DNA of 64,000 nt from Cubamyces lactineus (taxonomy: Eukaryota; Basidiomycota; Agaricomycetes; Polyporales; Polyporaceae), in contig JACDTU010000008.1 of the NCBI GenBank assembly GCA_022376465.1, positions 372,001-436,000 of the forward strand, written 5' to 3'. This document shows positions 35,291 through 45,900 of the stretch, in pieces. Every line of letters starts with the position of its first letter. The first letter of the stretch is position 1. Both the position numbers and the translations under genes were made by a program. The notes beneath the pieces were generated by a model. It was not told the origin of the DNA, did no database searches, and was given only the letters and a program-made list of their open reading frames with translations.

Positions 35291-35692
35291 TTCCTATATA
35301 ACAGACCATCGAGACCTCTCCACTTCCAGACATTTCCTTTGGCCGGCCATGTTCGAGAATGCTCCCGAGCCGACTCCTTTTGGCAGAAGGAGCAAAGGAC
35401 GGTGGTGGCGCAAACCAGAACTTTCTCGACAGCCCTAACCCCGCCCTAGGGTTTCTCTTCCTCGCCCTCCCCAAACTGGAAGGTCACTTTCTTTCCGTGA
35501 GGCTGGGGGTCGTCCGGCAACTCTTTGTTCGAGGGTTGCGACAAATTCAATTATCAGCGACACAGCCGTGATGTTCTTCGAGTTCTTGACAGAAGTGGTC
35601 TGTCGGGTGCTATCAAACAAAAGAGTCAATACATCCAGTTCCTAAGCGTCCTAGTAGTGTGCGTATAACCATTCCAGTGATCCTACCGCCTC
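35291..35692. other. Intergenic region
   Basis: About 400 bp between the BAG promoter and the 3' end of the SRPBCC gene. Only short non-matching frames are present. It should hold the upstream part of the BAG promoter and the SRPBCC 3' UTR. Confidence 0.5.
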
Positions 35693-36364
35693 CTACTCAT
35701 CACGGCTCCGTTCAGAATACGTCTTGAGACCCTCAGCCATCGCACCAAAGCTCTTCTTCAAGTTCGTGCCCAAGAACCACTTGATAAAATACGCCCCGAT
35801 CCCCGCAAACACCTCCCTCGTCTCATACACCGTCTTCCCCTCCTCGTTCGTGCTCAGCGCCTGCCAACGCTCGGCCTTCACCAGCCACTGAGGCAAGAGG
35901 TTCTTCCACGCAATGCGATGCTTGTCCGGCTCGACGTGCGTGATCTGCTCGAAAGCCGTCGTCGAGCTCACAGAGTCGTCCATCGTGGGCGGAATGTGCA
36001 CCGTCATGAGTAGGTACCTGCCCGCCCCAGGGGTCTGGTCCTCGAGTGGCTTCTTGTTCTCGTCTGTGATTACTTGCTTGCGTCTGGATAGTGATGGCGA
36101 GGGTGTGGAGAGCGTTTTAGCCCGATATGTGGCTCATCAATGCGCTATACATCACCCGCACTTACACGAACGGATTCCTGCGTCAAACCGGGTTCAGATT
36201 CTATTCTCATGTATTCGCGCATGCACAGCGACCGCTCACCATTCACCATACTTTGGAAAGTCAAGCAGGTCCTCCCAAACTTTCTCGATCGGGGCATCAA
36301 TATCAACAGAGACGCTGATCGTCAGAGGGCCAGAGTAAGTTGGCGCGGGCAGATTCGTCGGCAT
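35693..36364 (-). CDS. SRPBCC/START-like fold protein (polyketide-cyclase type)
   Basis: Small hydrophobic-ligand-binding fold; the substrate is unknown. The ATG at 36364-36362 gives MPTNLPAPTYSGPLTISVSV, then DIDAPIEKVWEDLLDFPKYG, the first strand and helix typical of SRPBCC proteins. Exon 2 is a micro-exon of only 12 nt (36166-36177) that completes the conserved W-N-P-F-V stretch; it lies between introns of 62 nt (36178-36239) and 82 nt (36084-36165). Exon 3 continues KQVITDENKKPLEDQTPGAG, FEQITHVEPDKHRIAWKN and the C-terminal helix GAYFIKWFLGTNLKKSFGAM. Length is about 170 residues, normal for the fold. Intact. Confidence 0.85.
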
Positions 36365-36799
36365 CTTTGTATCCGGCGCAACTAGAGACATCCGTAGCAG
36401 AATTCAGCCAATGTACAAAGCGTGTGGTAGAGCCTATCACCGACTTGCCTCGATGTTCAGCTGAAGAGATGATTGGTTCGTTGTCAAGCTCACAATATTA
36501 TTGTGGGAAGGGCAACAGCCTCCTTGTCCTTGTCGTTCAAGTTCTAGATTTAGCGCCCGCGGACGTTCGCCACTGCCACACGATGTTTGTTGCATCGATC
36601 ATGCGCCGTAACCGAGACACCCGGACAGGTTAGGACGACGTGTATTACAGGTGAGAAGGCACAATTTATACTAGCAGTACCGCAGTTGTTCTATGATCTC
36701 TATGGATACAGTCTGAATACATACTTGAATGTCAATAGGCAAACTGCAGAGTATATTGTTGAGAGATTGTCGAGAATGGTGGGGTAGGAACGAGGGCCA
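36365..36799. other. Intergenic region
   Basis: About 430 bp between the SRPBCC start and the transporter stop. It should hold the SRPBCC promoter and the transporter 3' UTR. Nothing else was recognised. Confidence 0.5.
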
Positions 36800-38925
36800 T
36801 TAGACGAGGAGGAGAGATACAGCAGTCAAAGCACTGGGCATGCACGTCAGCGATCAGAAAGAAGAGACACGAGCGCGCATACTCACGATGACCCTATAAT
36901 CATGAATACATCTGAATGGAGAAGCGGTCAGCGCAAGCGCTCGCCAAGAGGGAGCTTGGACGTCGAGAAGGGACTTACATTGTGCCAGGTAGAATGCCTA
37001 TATGGGTGATCAGCCTCCTGAAAATGAGAAACGGGACCGATGAGCCACTCACAGCAATAGTATCCACGTTTCCGTCAGGCGCATGCAAAGACGACACGAT
37101 CATTTGGCTAGAACGTGCCGAGGCGTGTCAGACTGCGCATCACCACTCTCAGAGAACAAGTGCACCCTTACTTGACCGCAGCGGGGGTACCGCTCAAGAG
37201 CATCGACACGAACTTCTCAGCCTTCGCGTCTTGTGGTATGAGACCCTTGCCAGTCATGGCCTGTACGATGAACACGCCCATGACGGGTAGCACAATCATC
37301 TTCGCCGCCGTCACTAGCAGGATGGCCATGATGGGCAGGCGCGAGAAGGGATGCGGTACCGTGATACGGGCGAACGACGCGCCAAGGAGGATTAATGCCA
37401 GAGGCACAGCGATAGTGTCGATGAATTGTGCTGCAGACACAATGCTCAGCCAGCTGAGGAGCACCGCACATCTCTAGCCACTCACCTGTGTCCATGACGA
37501 ACGCCAATGGAGGACGGCCGTCGGGCCCATGCCAATTCGGCCCGCCCTGGCTTGATACATCGACAAATAGTGCCTTGAGGGGCTGGACGAGGGCGACCGG
37601 GAGCGAGATGGAGATCGCCACAGTGACGGGATGCAAAATGGCCTTGAACGGGCGGAATATCGCACCGAGGCGATGGCAAACTTTCGCAAAAAGCGAAGCC
37701 TTAGCTTTTGTCGGAACCAAAGCGTCGACCGGAGAGTCGACAACTCGCTTTTGCTCTATGGGCTCTGCGATAGAGACGGAGCGCAGGGGCGTCGGAGGGG
37801 GCGGCCCAGCTAGAGGGGAGGTGGGGCCTGTCGTTCGCAGTGAAGCCGCAGGGATAGTCACACGAAGTGGCGCAGAAGGAACGGTGATTCGAAGGAGCAC
37901 TGGCGATGGCGGAACCGCGTTCGAAGGCCGTCTCGAGCGGAAGCCCGTAACTGCCGATATCCGAGACGTCCTGCGCGTGAGTTGTATGTCTGAATCCGAC
38001 GGAGTCTCGTCGGGGACCATGGTCTTCGAGATGTCCGGAACAGAGACTTCGAATGTCTCGACGGACGCTTTGCTCTGCTTTTTGGAGAGGGCCTCTTCGT
38101 CCTTGGTCACATCTCTAGCATTTTCAGGGGAAGGCGTGGCTGGAAGACGAAGGATATACTTCGCAATGAGGTGGCCGAGAGGACGCTCCTTCCAAGAGAT
38201 GCGACGTTCGGCGTCTTCACCTTGTGGGATACCAGGCAGATAATCCCAGGACAGTGAATGGGCGCCTCCGCCAATCCAGAATATGACATGGTAGCAAACC
38301 GTGAAAATCGACACATACGATACCCCGACTGTGACGCACATGAAAAATGAATCAGCATGCTCCCAGGCGATTTATAGGTAGCATTACGTACGGGCCGGGT
38401 CCGTAGCGGGGTTGAAAGGAGGCTGTTGCGTCACTGACAGCACGATCGCGTTCGCTGAAACGTTGTCTAGCGTTAATATGCGCCACGATCACTTATGAAC
38501 AGATACGTACGTAGATTTCCCCAGTTACTCATGCCAGTCATGATGACGATACCTTGCCAAAAGTTTCGCGGGACGTAGCAAATCTCGCGGATGATAATCC
38601 CCATAAGGAAGCCACTGATCATGTAGATGGAGGCGATGAGGATGACCGGGCCTAGTGCGGAGACGTTCGAAGGCGTGAAGGAGGGGACGACATTAGCGAA
38701 TATGAGCGCGGGGAGTGCGACGTTCATGCTGATGATGGAAGCTCCTCGAGATGCTGCCGGGGGGAACATGTCCATCCTGACAAGCACGTAGCCGCAAAGT
38801 AACGCAGCGAACCTGAGGAGGTAAGGTGAGAAATAGACGGGCGGGCATACAGCAAAAAATGAGCATTACGTTTTGATGAGTGGCATAACCCCATTGTATA
38901 TCAGGAGGCCCGCTGAGACGGCCAT
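36800..38925 (-). CDS. Auxin-efflux-carrier family (PIN-like) membrane transporter
   Basis: Member of the PF03547 membrane transport family, found in fungi as ER or plasma-membrane proteins of unknown substrate. The start at 38925-38923 gives MAVSAGLLIYNGVMPLIKT, then FAALLCGYVLVRMDMFPP, ISMNVALPALIFANVVPSFT and ILIASIYMISGFLMGIIIRE. The family motif for helix 4 (FWQGIVIMTGMSNWGNL) precedes AIVLSVTQQPPFNP. A large cytosolic loop of about 240 residues, Ser/Pro/Thr rich, separates the two bundles. The second bundle includes AILHPVTVAISISLPVALV, FIDTIAVPLALILLGASFA and ILLVTAAKMIVLPVMGVFIV, then SQMIVSSLHAPDGNVDT. The last exons are tiny (AFYLAQY, VFMIIGSS, ALTAVSLLLV) and end at the TAA at 36800-36802. 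Helix pattern is complete. Confidence 0.88.
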
Positions 38926-39917
38926 TTTGGATCAGTTGCTAAGGGCTGGGTAGCTTTTGTATGCTTCGAGTGAGGAGACACCGGACCCGACGCCGAATGC
39001 TCTGGTATATGTAGCCACCAAAAGCGACCATCCACGGCAAACCGATGCTCTGTAAAGGAGGACCCTCCGCATGTGTTATGCGCCACAAAGGCGACCCCAA
39101 GGCACCCTGGGTCATGATCGTCCAATTAGGACTTGTCGCCTGCCTATGGGCCCTCAAACGTCTGGTTGTGGGTGCGGCGCGCGGCAAGGACGGTCTCTAA
39201 ACGGGGCTAGAACATCACGACGGTGTTCGAACACGGCTCATACCGCGCACGACGCTCCTCTCATGGAGCGCACCTCGACGTACCAGGGGTGCACCGCGCT
39301 GAAAACGCTATTCATTGGACGCACAGGTTGCGGTCAATCTGCTGCCGAACTGGAGCAGCGGTCAAATGGCGACATGTCGGCATTTCTGACATACGTTCCA
39401 GACGTCTTGCTCAGGGAAAACTAGACAGTCATTTCCGAGGAGGTAAGTCGACTACCGTTCGTTGGTGATTGCAGAGAACCAAGCTGCGAACAAGCTGCGG
39501 TGGTCAACAAACAAACTCGAACTCAGCGCTTCATAGACGTTCCAGCCACGTGGTGGCAATACGAGAGGCGGGGCGTTCGCTGCCGCCGCACAAACACCGT
39601 GCTCCGTCGGTGATTGAACGGCCTTCGAGAGTCGAGGGACAGCCGCGGACTCAGCGTACTCGACCCTTCATCTACATACTCGCACCCTACTCAACCCTTC
39701 ATACTCCGCTTCCACACCCATCTTAGGTCCCAGCTGCATGTGTCTATTTGACTTTCCTGCAGCAGTCATGCAGGTTCAGTCCAATTCTTGCGAAGCAGAT
39801 ACGCAAATACTGTAGATGAGTTACATAGCATGGCGATCGAGTGGTGCATATCCAGATGACAGAGAAATTCGCGATTATGTCCACAGCAGCTCTATGATTC
39901 GCGCGGGGCCGACATGA
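38926..39917. other. Intergenic region, about 1 kb
   Basis: It should hold the transporter promoter. Open frames at 39071-39424 and 38939-39187 overlap in antisense and have no recognisable content. No repeat or RNA gene was recognised. Confidence 0.45.
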
Positions 39918-40558
39918 TCACGGACCGACAACTTTTGGGAAGTCGAGCACGTCCATGGTTTCAGCGGCTTCCTCCACCTCGGCCTTTCGGCGCACAGGTA
40001 CCGTGAAACGGATGTATCGCTTACCCGGGCGCGACAGCACGCAAGTCTGCCCGTCTCAGAGGAAGAATCGCTCTTCTCCAGGTGGAATGTTCTCTTGCTT
40101 GATACCGTATCCAACCTCGGCAGACCGAAGCTTTCCGGCCATCGGCATAGTGAGCCACGGTGTGTCGGGGTTCGGTACGCTCCATAATTCATATTCGAAT
40201 GGCGAATTCACAGGTTCGCCCGTTGCTGTGTTGACGAAGTCCATGCAGTATTCGGCGCGAGAAATCGATCCAGGAAACAGTCTAATAGAATGCTCGGAAT
40301 CAGGGATCGGACGGACGAACACAAACCTGTCGCCGGGGCGGGGTTTCCTCTGTTTCATATGTTAGAATCCTCTGAGATAAATTTGACGACATGGATGACA
40401 CAATAAAACATACCCCAGTAGGTTCCACGTAGGTTGCTAAGGCAGTCTGCACTCTCTCGTCCAGAGCTGAGCCACCAAGCAGCTCCGCGTATTCTGCATA
40501 ACAGTTGTCCAACCAAGCGTACACCGCTTCCGGCTGGTCATCCCGCTTTGGTTGGGGA
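39918..40558 (-). pseudogene. Uncharacterised gene with in-frame TGA, truncated upstream by a SINE
   Basis: Not recognised. A well-formed minus-strand reading begins next to the SINE tail (AVYAWLDNCYAEYAELLGG, DERVQTALATYVEPTG). An intron (GTATGT...GAAACAG) joins it to RKPRPGDRFVFVRPIPDSEH, then GSISRAEYCMDFVNTATGEP, FEYELWSVPNPDTPWLTMP and GIKQENIPPGEERFFL. A TGA at 40056-40058 interrupts it. The same frame continues as DGQTCVLSRPGKRYIRFTVP and KAEVEEAAETMDVLDFPKV to the next TGA at 39918. A single C-to-T change from CGA (Arg) explains the stop. No ATG lies in frame before the SINE, so the original first exon is missing or lies beyond it. The composition is that of a real protein. Confidence 0.5.
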
Positions 40559-40560
40559 GC

Positions 40561-40836
40561 GACTTCAGTACTTGGGTTGCAACCCTCCCGTCTATTAGAC
40601 AGCGAGGAGTTGCGACCGGATGTAAGTCCGGCGTTAAAGGGGAGCTGCCGCGAGCATGCCCATGTCCGACGGAGGGGGTCGCAACCGCGGTTGCACGTAC
40701 CCTGCCCACGGTTGCATGCTCGGTTACTGTGAACGCAAGTCAGTACATGTTCAACAAAACGGCTCCGCTCAGAGTCGAACCCCGAGCATAGTACATGCGA
40801 GGTGGCCAGCGATACCGCTGCACCACCTTTGGTTAC
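40561..40836 (-). mobile_element. tRNA-derived SINE, copy 1
   Basis: A short interspersed element read on the minus strand. The 5' head has Pol III promoter boxes: A box TGGTGCAGCGG (plus positions 40815-40825) and B box GGTTCGACTCT (40771-40781). The tail carries a 44-nt inverted repeat (40574-40617, GGTCGCAACTCC ... GTCTAATAGAC ... GGGTTGCAACCC). The same head, spacing and tail occur at 41391-41609 on the plus strand. Copy 1 has about 50 extra bases in the body, with repeated GTTGCAACC-like words. No poly(A) or target-site duplication is obvious. Confidence 0.7.
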
Positions 40837-41390
40837 AGGTATTCGTGTAGTGCAACCATATATACGTATTCGCATTGCTATGGATCTCGGACGATGTGTT
40901 AGAGCAGGTTAGAGCAAGACTTACCAGTAATCAAAACCCCCGCCGGTATGACCGATCATAGAGTACACCCACGAGATAATAGTCGAAGGTACGGAAAGCG
41001 CGCAATTTCGGAACAAAACGCGATGGACACGCGACGAGAACAGTGAAAGAGACAGCTACTAGGTTACGGGGCGTGGGACGAGGTGGTAGTTGAGCGTACA
41101 CAAGGGCGCGCGACATTGGAGTCAATTCCATAGAGGGCACGCGAGGTCGGGGACGAAACGCGATGGTGACGGGAGGTGATCAAAGATGGGGACCCCAAGA
41201 AGGTCGATGCGTACCACGGTAAGGCTTGCCCCTCATGTATCTAGTTCTCTCCGTGGACCTCACGAGCGTGGGATGTTCCCTCCTGATTATTGCAACGCCG
41301 TAGTTGCAACCCGTACACAGTCGTCTCAGTACATAGGGAAGGAACATACGAGGCACGTACTATATTACAGTGTAATCAGTGCAATATGAA
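40837..41390. other. Spacer between the two SINE copies
   Basis: The minus strand has an open frame at 40931-41140 (readings such as LVAVSFTVLVACPSRFV) that could be a remnant exon of the interrupted gene. There are partial direct repeats of the word AAAACGCGATGG near 41017 and 41155. Nothing else was recognised. Confidence 0.35.
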
Positions 41391-41609
41391 GCTCATGTAG
41401 TTCAGTGGTATGGCTGCCTCTACAACTTGTTTGCGCTTGGGGTTCGACCCCGAGTTTGGCTCTTTTGCTCAACTTATTGGACCGCAGCGGCAGTCATATG
41501 CGTGCGCATGGCAGGTCCTCTTTGGCTTTGAAAATTTGAACTTGCATCCGGTCGCAACCCCTCACCGTCTAATAGACGGGGGAGTTGCAACCCCACTACT
41601 GAAATAGTT
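41391..41609 (+). mobile_element. tRNA-derived SINE, copy 2
   Basis: Copy on the plus strand, inverted relative to copy 1. A box TAGTTCAGTGG (41398-41408) and B box GGTTCGACCCC (41441-41451) are spaced as in a tRNA, but the would-be acceptor and anticodon stems do not pair, so it is tRNA-derived and not a tRNA gene. The tail hairpin (41549-41592) shares the core CCGTCTAATAGACGGG and flanking GTTGCAACC with copy 1. The shared sequence ends at ACTACTGAAATAG near 41607. Confidence 0.7.
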
Positions 41610-41924
41610 GGGTTGGGATCCGAGATGTAGGATATCCCAGCCACTTCTTGGCTTGGTTTTCGTGTAATACATCTGGATGAAGTCGAGGTAGGCCTCACGA
41701 AACGTTATAGCGTTCCCCAGTGGCGTATGACTAGAGACGGGCAGCTTTGTGGAGGAAGAAGGGGTGAGCCCTGTAGCGTGTTTACGACTGGTGCTGGACC
41801 TGTTTCCATCATAAGGACGTGCTTTCTTTGTCATCTGTGCATTTCGCGGCGTTGAGTACGTCGTCAGCGAAAGACGCCACTCAGATTCCCAATGACTGAC
41901 ATCACGGCCAGACTTAGCTTTCAT
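41562..41924 (-). CDS. Uncharacterised ORF ending inside SINE copy 2
   Basis: A 120-codon frame from an ATG at 41924. The middle has natural composition (NAITFREAYLDFIQMYYT then KTKPRSGWDIL). The last 15 or so codons and the stop come from the SINE tail read in reverse, so the original C-terminus has been replaced. No family recognised. It could be the last exon of the gene fragment upstream at 42.1 kb. Weak support. Confidence 0.3.
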   Translation of the reverse strand: MKAKSGRDVSHWESEWRLSLTTYSTPRNAQMTKKARPYDGNRSSTSRKHATGLTPSSSTKLPVSSHTPLGNAITFREAYLDFIQMYYTKTKPRSGWDILHLGSQPNYFSSGVATPPSIRR

Positions 41925-42096
41925 CCTTGCGGTCGCACCCGCACCAGCGCGATGTATGATGATGAAAAGAGGATATCACTGGGTGGCCAAGCGGACGCAG
42001 CTACTACGCAGCTGCAGTTGGACCAGTTCATCAGACTCGTCCCCAGTCTGTCAGGAGGCATCATGATCACAGTACTATTCGATTTCCGCTTTTGCC

Positions 42097-42883
42097 TTAC
42101 GGTTCCTTTTTTGTTCTCCACTGTCCCGGCATTATAACCACACCTCTCGGCATCTCGTCTGCGTCAACCTTCCAATCGTGCTTAATATGGCTGTCAATTA
42201 CATACTTACCGTGCTTGCCATGGCCAATGTCCCCCCGCAATGAATCCGGATATATGCACCAGGGCAGAAGAGGACAATCTGATTGCAGAGCACCAGGCCT
42301 TGTTAAGTGATCAAGTCATGCGAACTTGTAGTCACAATACCTGTATGTTGCATCGGCGTAGCCTCTAATGCGGTATGTGAATGCACGGATGACCCATGGA
42401 CTCAAAGCTTGGATGCCAACGTCACTTCATTCACATGGCCCAATCAATACTGCTGTGATTCTGGACAGACGGCTTGTAGACTCTTCTCAGTGCCAAATTC
42501 CATACCGGAGATACCAAACCTAGCTTGAGTAGCAGTACGGAGGACACTCATATGGACCTGATCGCCTTGTGCACCAACCGAGCAGATTATCGAGGCAAAT
42601 ACGGTTGAACATGATGTATCTATCAGTAGCACAACCGATGGAAACCTTCTTGTTCCGCCAGAAGATGCATTCCACGTCTCAAATGTTCGACAATCAGCAA
42701 GTATACAAGGCGGGAAGATCATGAGTTGCATGGAAAAGCAGAGAACACCTGTAATAAGGAAAGAGGAACAGGAAGAAACAGGGAAGGAGGATGAGAGTGA
42801 GCGAGAACACGGCTGCGCAGCTAGGTGGGCAAGAGGTATAGTATGCGAGGTATCCGTCCCAGGGAGCCAAGGTAACATCAACG
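42097..42883 (-). CDS. Uncharacterised spliced gene fragment
   Basis: Not recognised. The lower block reads PWVIRAFTYRIRGYADATY, a 47-nt intron (GTATTG...AACAAG), then PGALQSDCPLLPWCIYPDSL, GHGKHGKYVIDSHIKHDWKV and DEMPRGVVIMPGQWRTKKEP to a TAA at 42097-42099; the latter may instead be a GTAAGG donor. The upper block (42444-42881) is open, with CRTFETWNASSGGTRRFPS and QARFGISGMEFGTEKSLQ. It has no in-frame ATG that I trust. The blocks could be exons of one gene next to, or disrupted by, the SINE region. Confidence 0.35.
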
Positions 42884-42926
42884 ATCTGCCGGAGAAGACA
42901 AGAAGAGCACAGCGGGAAAGCGTATA

Positions 42927-45900
42927 CTAGGTCTTGGGTGGGAGCGCGGGCACAGGTGGTATCGAGGGTACGGGCGGTACTTGGGGCTGCTGGCGCGGGC
43001 GCTGGAGCTTGCGCTTCTCGGCGTCCTTCGCCTGAGCATCCCGTTCCGCCTGCAGGCTGTTCATGGCCTGTAGTTGCTGCGCGATGAAGTCGGAGGTATT
43101 AGGCCTGTAAACCCAACACCTCGTCAGTAATGCGTTGGTAGGGTATACAAACATCACGTACCGCATGCGGAGAATCCTCAGGATGGTCTCTCCGTTGCTG
43201 ACCTCCTTTTCCTTCTCTTGCTGCTTCTCCTTCTTGCTTTTCCTGATGGTCCCAAGGTTGCGTTGCTGGTACACGCTCTTGGCGCGCTTCTTGACCGGTG
43301 TCGCCGCGCGCAAACTGTGCTGCATCATACGTACACACTCCTCCATGAGAGCATCGCTGTGATTGGACAACTCAGTACTCGGTCGTATACGTCGAACGGT
43401 CACCGCAGACTCACGTATGCCAGTCATAGTAAAGTCGGATTGAAAGAACGTCGCGGTATTTCTGATTCTGCAGAGCTTCCAGGGATATTGGTCCCTCGCC
43501 TCCAGCGTAGAAGTAGTCCCTCAGGAACTAATGAAGGGATTGAGCGATTAGTTGCAATGTCAAATGTTGAGCTTGGTGAAAATCGTACCTTCAACCACTT
43601 GAAGACAATATCCACCTCCTTGTCGCTCAGAGGTTTCATATCGCTCTGAACATCCGACAATGGCGGGACGAGCAGACCCTCAATCACGTTCAGGATTTCC
43701 TTCCAGACGCGCGACATGACCATGTCCTTCGTCGTCTCGCTCAGGTACGTGTTCAATGTTGACAGGTTCGCGTCGAAGAAGTCGAAGAGCGGCACAATCG
43801 CCTGCTCGATCTCGACATCCGTTAGGGTTTCGGGTCTAACTCTCGGCTTCTCCGATTGCGGGAGGGGTATCTGTACGTCGTCCTTCGTTCCTAGGGATCC
43901 GAAGAGCGCGGTTACATTGCCGAGCGCCTTATTGTAGTCGATGCTCCCGCTCTGCGTCGACTTGACGAGCGTCTTGAGCACTGACCTTGACAGACATTGG
44001 CGGATGAAAGGTGACATCTGCGAAGATGCCGAGTCATTGCCTATTCGACGGCATAGTCATATCGATGCATACCTTGTCGATGAAGACCCGAACCATGTCA
44101 TTCTCGGACCGTTTCAGCGAACGGAACGCACGGCCGAAGTAGAACTGCAGGTCGTCCTTCTCGCCCTCCATACTGACACGAAGGAGGATGCGCCCTTGGG
44201 TATCCAAATCCATCCACAGGTCGTGCGTCAAGAAATCGCCGAACCGCTTGGGGTCGAGACAGAGATAGGCGCGGCCAACGGTGTCGTGCTTGCCAACCAA
44301 TGCCCTATCGCGTACGCTGATCATGATCCAGAGAGGCTTCTCCACAGACAGATCGAATGACTCGTCCCCTATGGGCAATCCATGTGAGTACTAGGTTCTA
44401 CCTCATACTCGACGAACTTACATCGAGGGTTGAGCGACTCGTAGATCGTCCGTGTCTTGGCCAGCCGGTTGCCCTGCTCGTCACTGAGCGTCACGAACGT
44501 GTCGAGTTTTGCTGATGGGCTCGAGTCCAGCGGCACGAGACCCTCCGCGATCGCGACCTTGACGGTGAAGAGGAAACGATCACCTCTATCCACCTTCTCT
44601 GGGACAGGCGGCGCGCTGTGTTCCAGCACCTCCATCTTCTTATCCGCCTCCATCTGCTCGTACATGTTGTCCAGCAGTCTTCGCGCGGCCTCGATGTTGT
44701 TCAACTTCACGCAGGATTCAGGCTGAAAAGTGAAAGCCTCCACTTTCTTCTCCCCTCGTTCCGTGAGCGATTTGGCTTTTTCGAGCCATGCGGAGGATTT
44801 CTGGGGCTGGATATACTCTGTGGGGCGAGGGAACATTTCTGACATGAAGAGCTCCTCGATGGTGGCACAGTACTGGTTAATCGCCTTGCTGATGGTCTAC
44901 GCAAGTGGTGAATGCCATGTCGGCCGCGGCCACAAACAACGTACCTTCGACAAGCTAGTGAAGAACCGCGCCTCCTGGTACTCGTCGATCCACTCCAGGT
45001 CTTGCAAGAACTGTATCGGGCTGCGTAATGAGTCGAAGAGATCGATGATGGACGAGCTGTGACCCTCTTCGCCTTCCGCTTGGAACTTTTAAATGCAGGT
45101 CAGCAGAATGCACTCTAACTGTCATTCGCAAGGATAACGAACCTTGTCAGCTGCAATGGCCTGATAGCGTTGGTTAGCTATGTGTCGTTACAAGATGTCC
45201 AACTCACTTACTGCCTGTACCCACTGAGTGGTCTTGTTGTCGGTGTTGACGAGCCATTGCCGCACATATGGCTCGAAGAATCCCCCAAGATCGAACTGGA
45301 TCTCCCCGCTGCAGACTTAACTGAGTATATAGCCAGGCGCCTACGATTTCTATATCCGCACCTTGGACAGAACGCTTTGTACATCCCAAGCAGTGTCTTC
45401 GTTCGTCGATATAGCGCAAAGATGTCCTGGATGGGAACATCTGGGGTAGGGCCATTCATCGAATCCTCGAACAGACGCTTCTTGGAGTCGTCCAAGTCCA
45501 TGAGGAAGTGTGGTATCTGCACTTCCAGCATCAATGAGACGATATCGAGATGTCTACAGGTGCATCAGCGACGTCTAGATAGCGTATGCTCGCGTTGAGC
45601 GCGAACTCACCCAAGTATAGGTTCGGGGAATCGCTTGTCAAGCAACTTCGCATTCTTCTCGATCTCGTCCGTCATGAGCAGCAACGGTAATGCGCGGTTC
45701 ACCCCTGAAGCCTCTTGCAGCTCGCGCATCTTCTGCCCGTAATACCGCGCGGAGACATCCCGCACTTGGTTCTGGATATCCGACATTCGCGCAGCGACGT
45801 CGACGTCATACCGCTCTAGCAGCCCACTCTCCCGTACAATCTCCAACACGGATAGGTACGGCGCGACGTCCGACGGCTTGATGTGAGGCAGCCCGTCGAG

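Noticed and set aside
41391..41462. Functional tRNA gene
   Set aside because: A and B boxes are present, but acceptor and anticodon stems do not pair, and the head is shared with a second non-tRNA element; a SINE head fits better.
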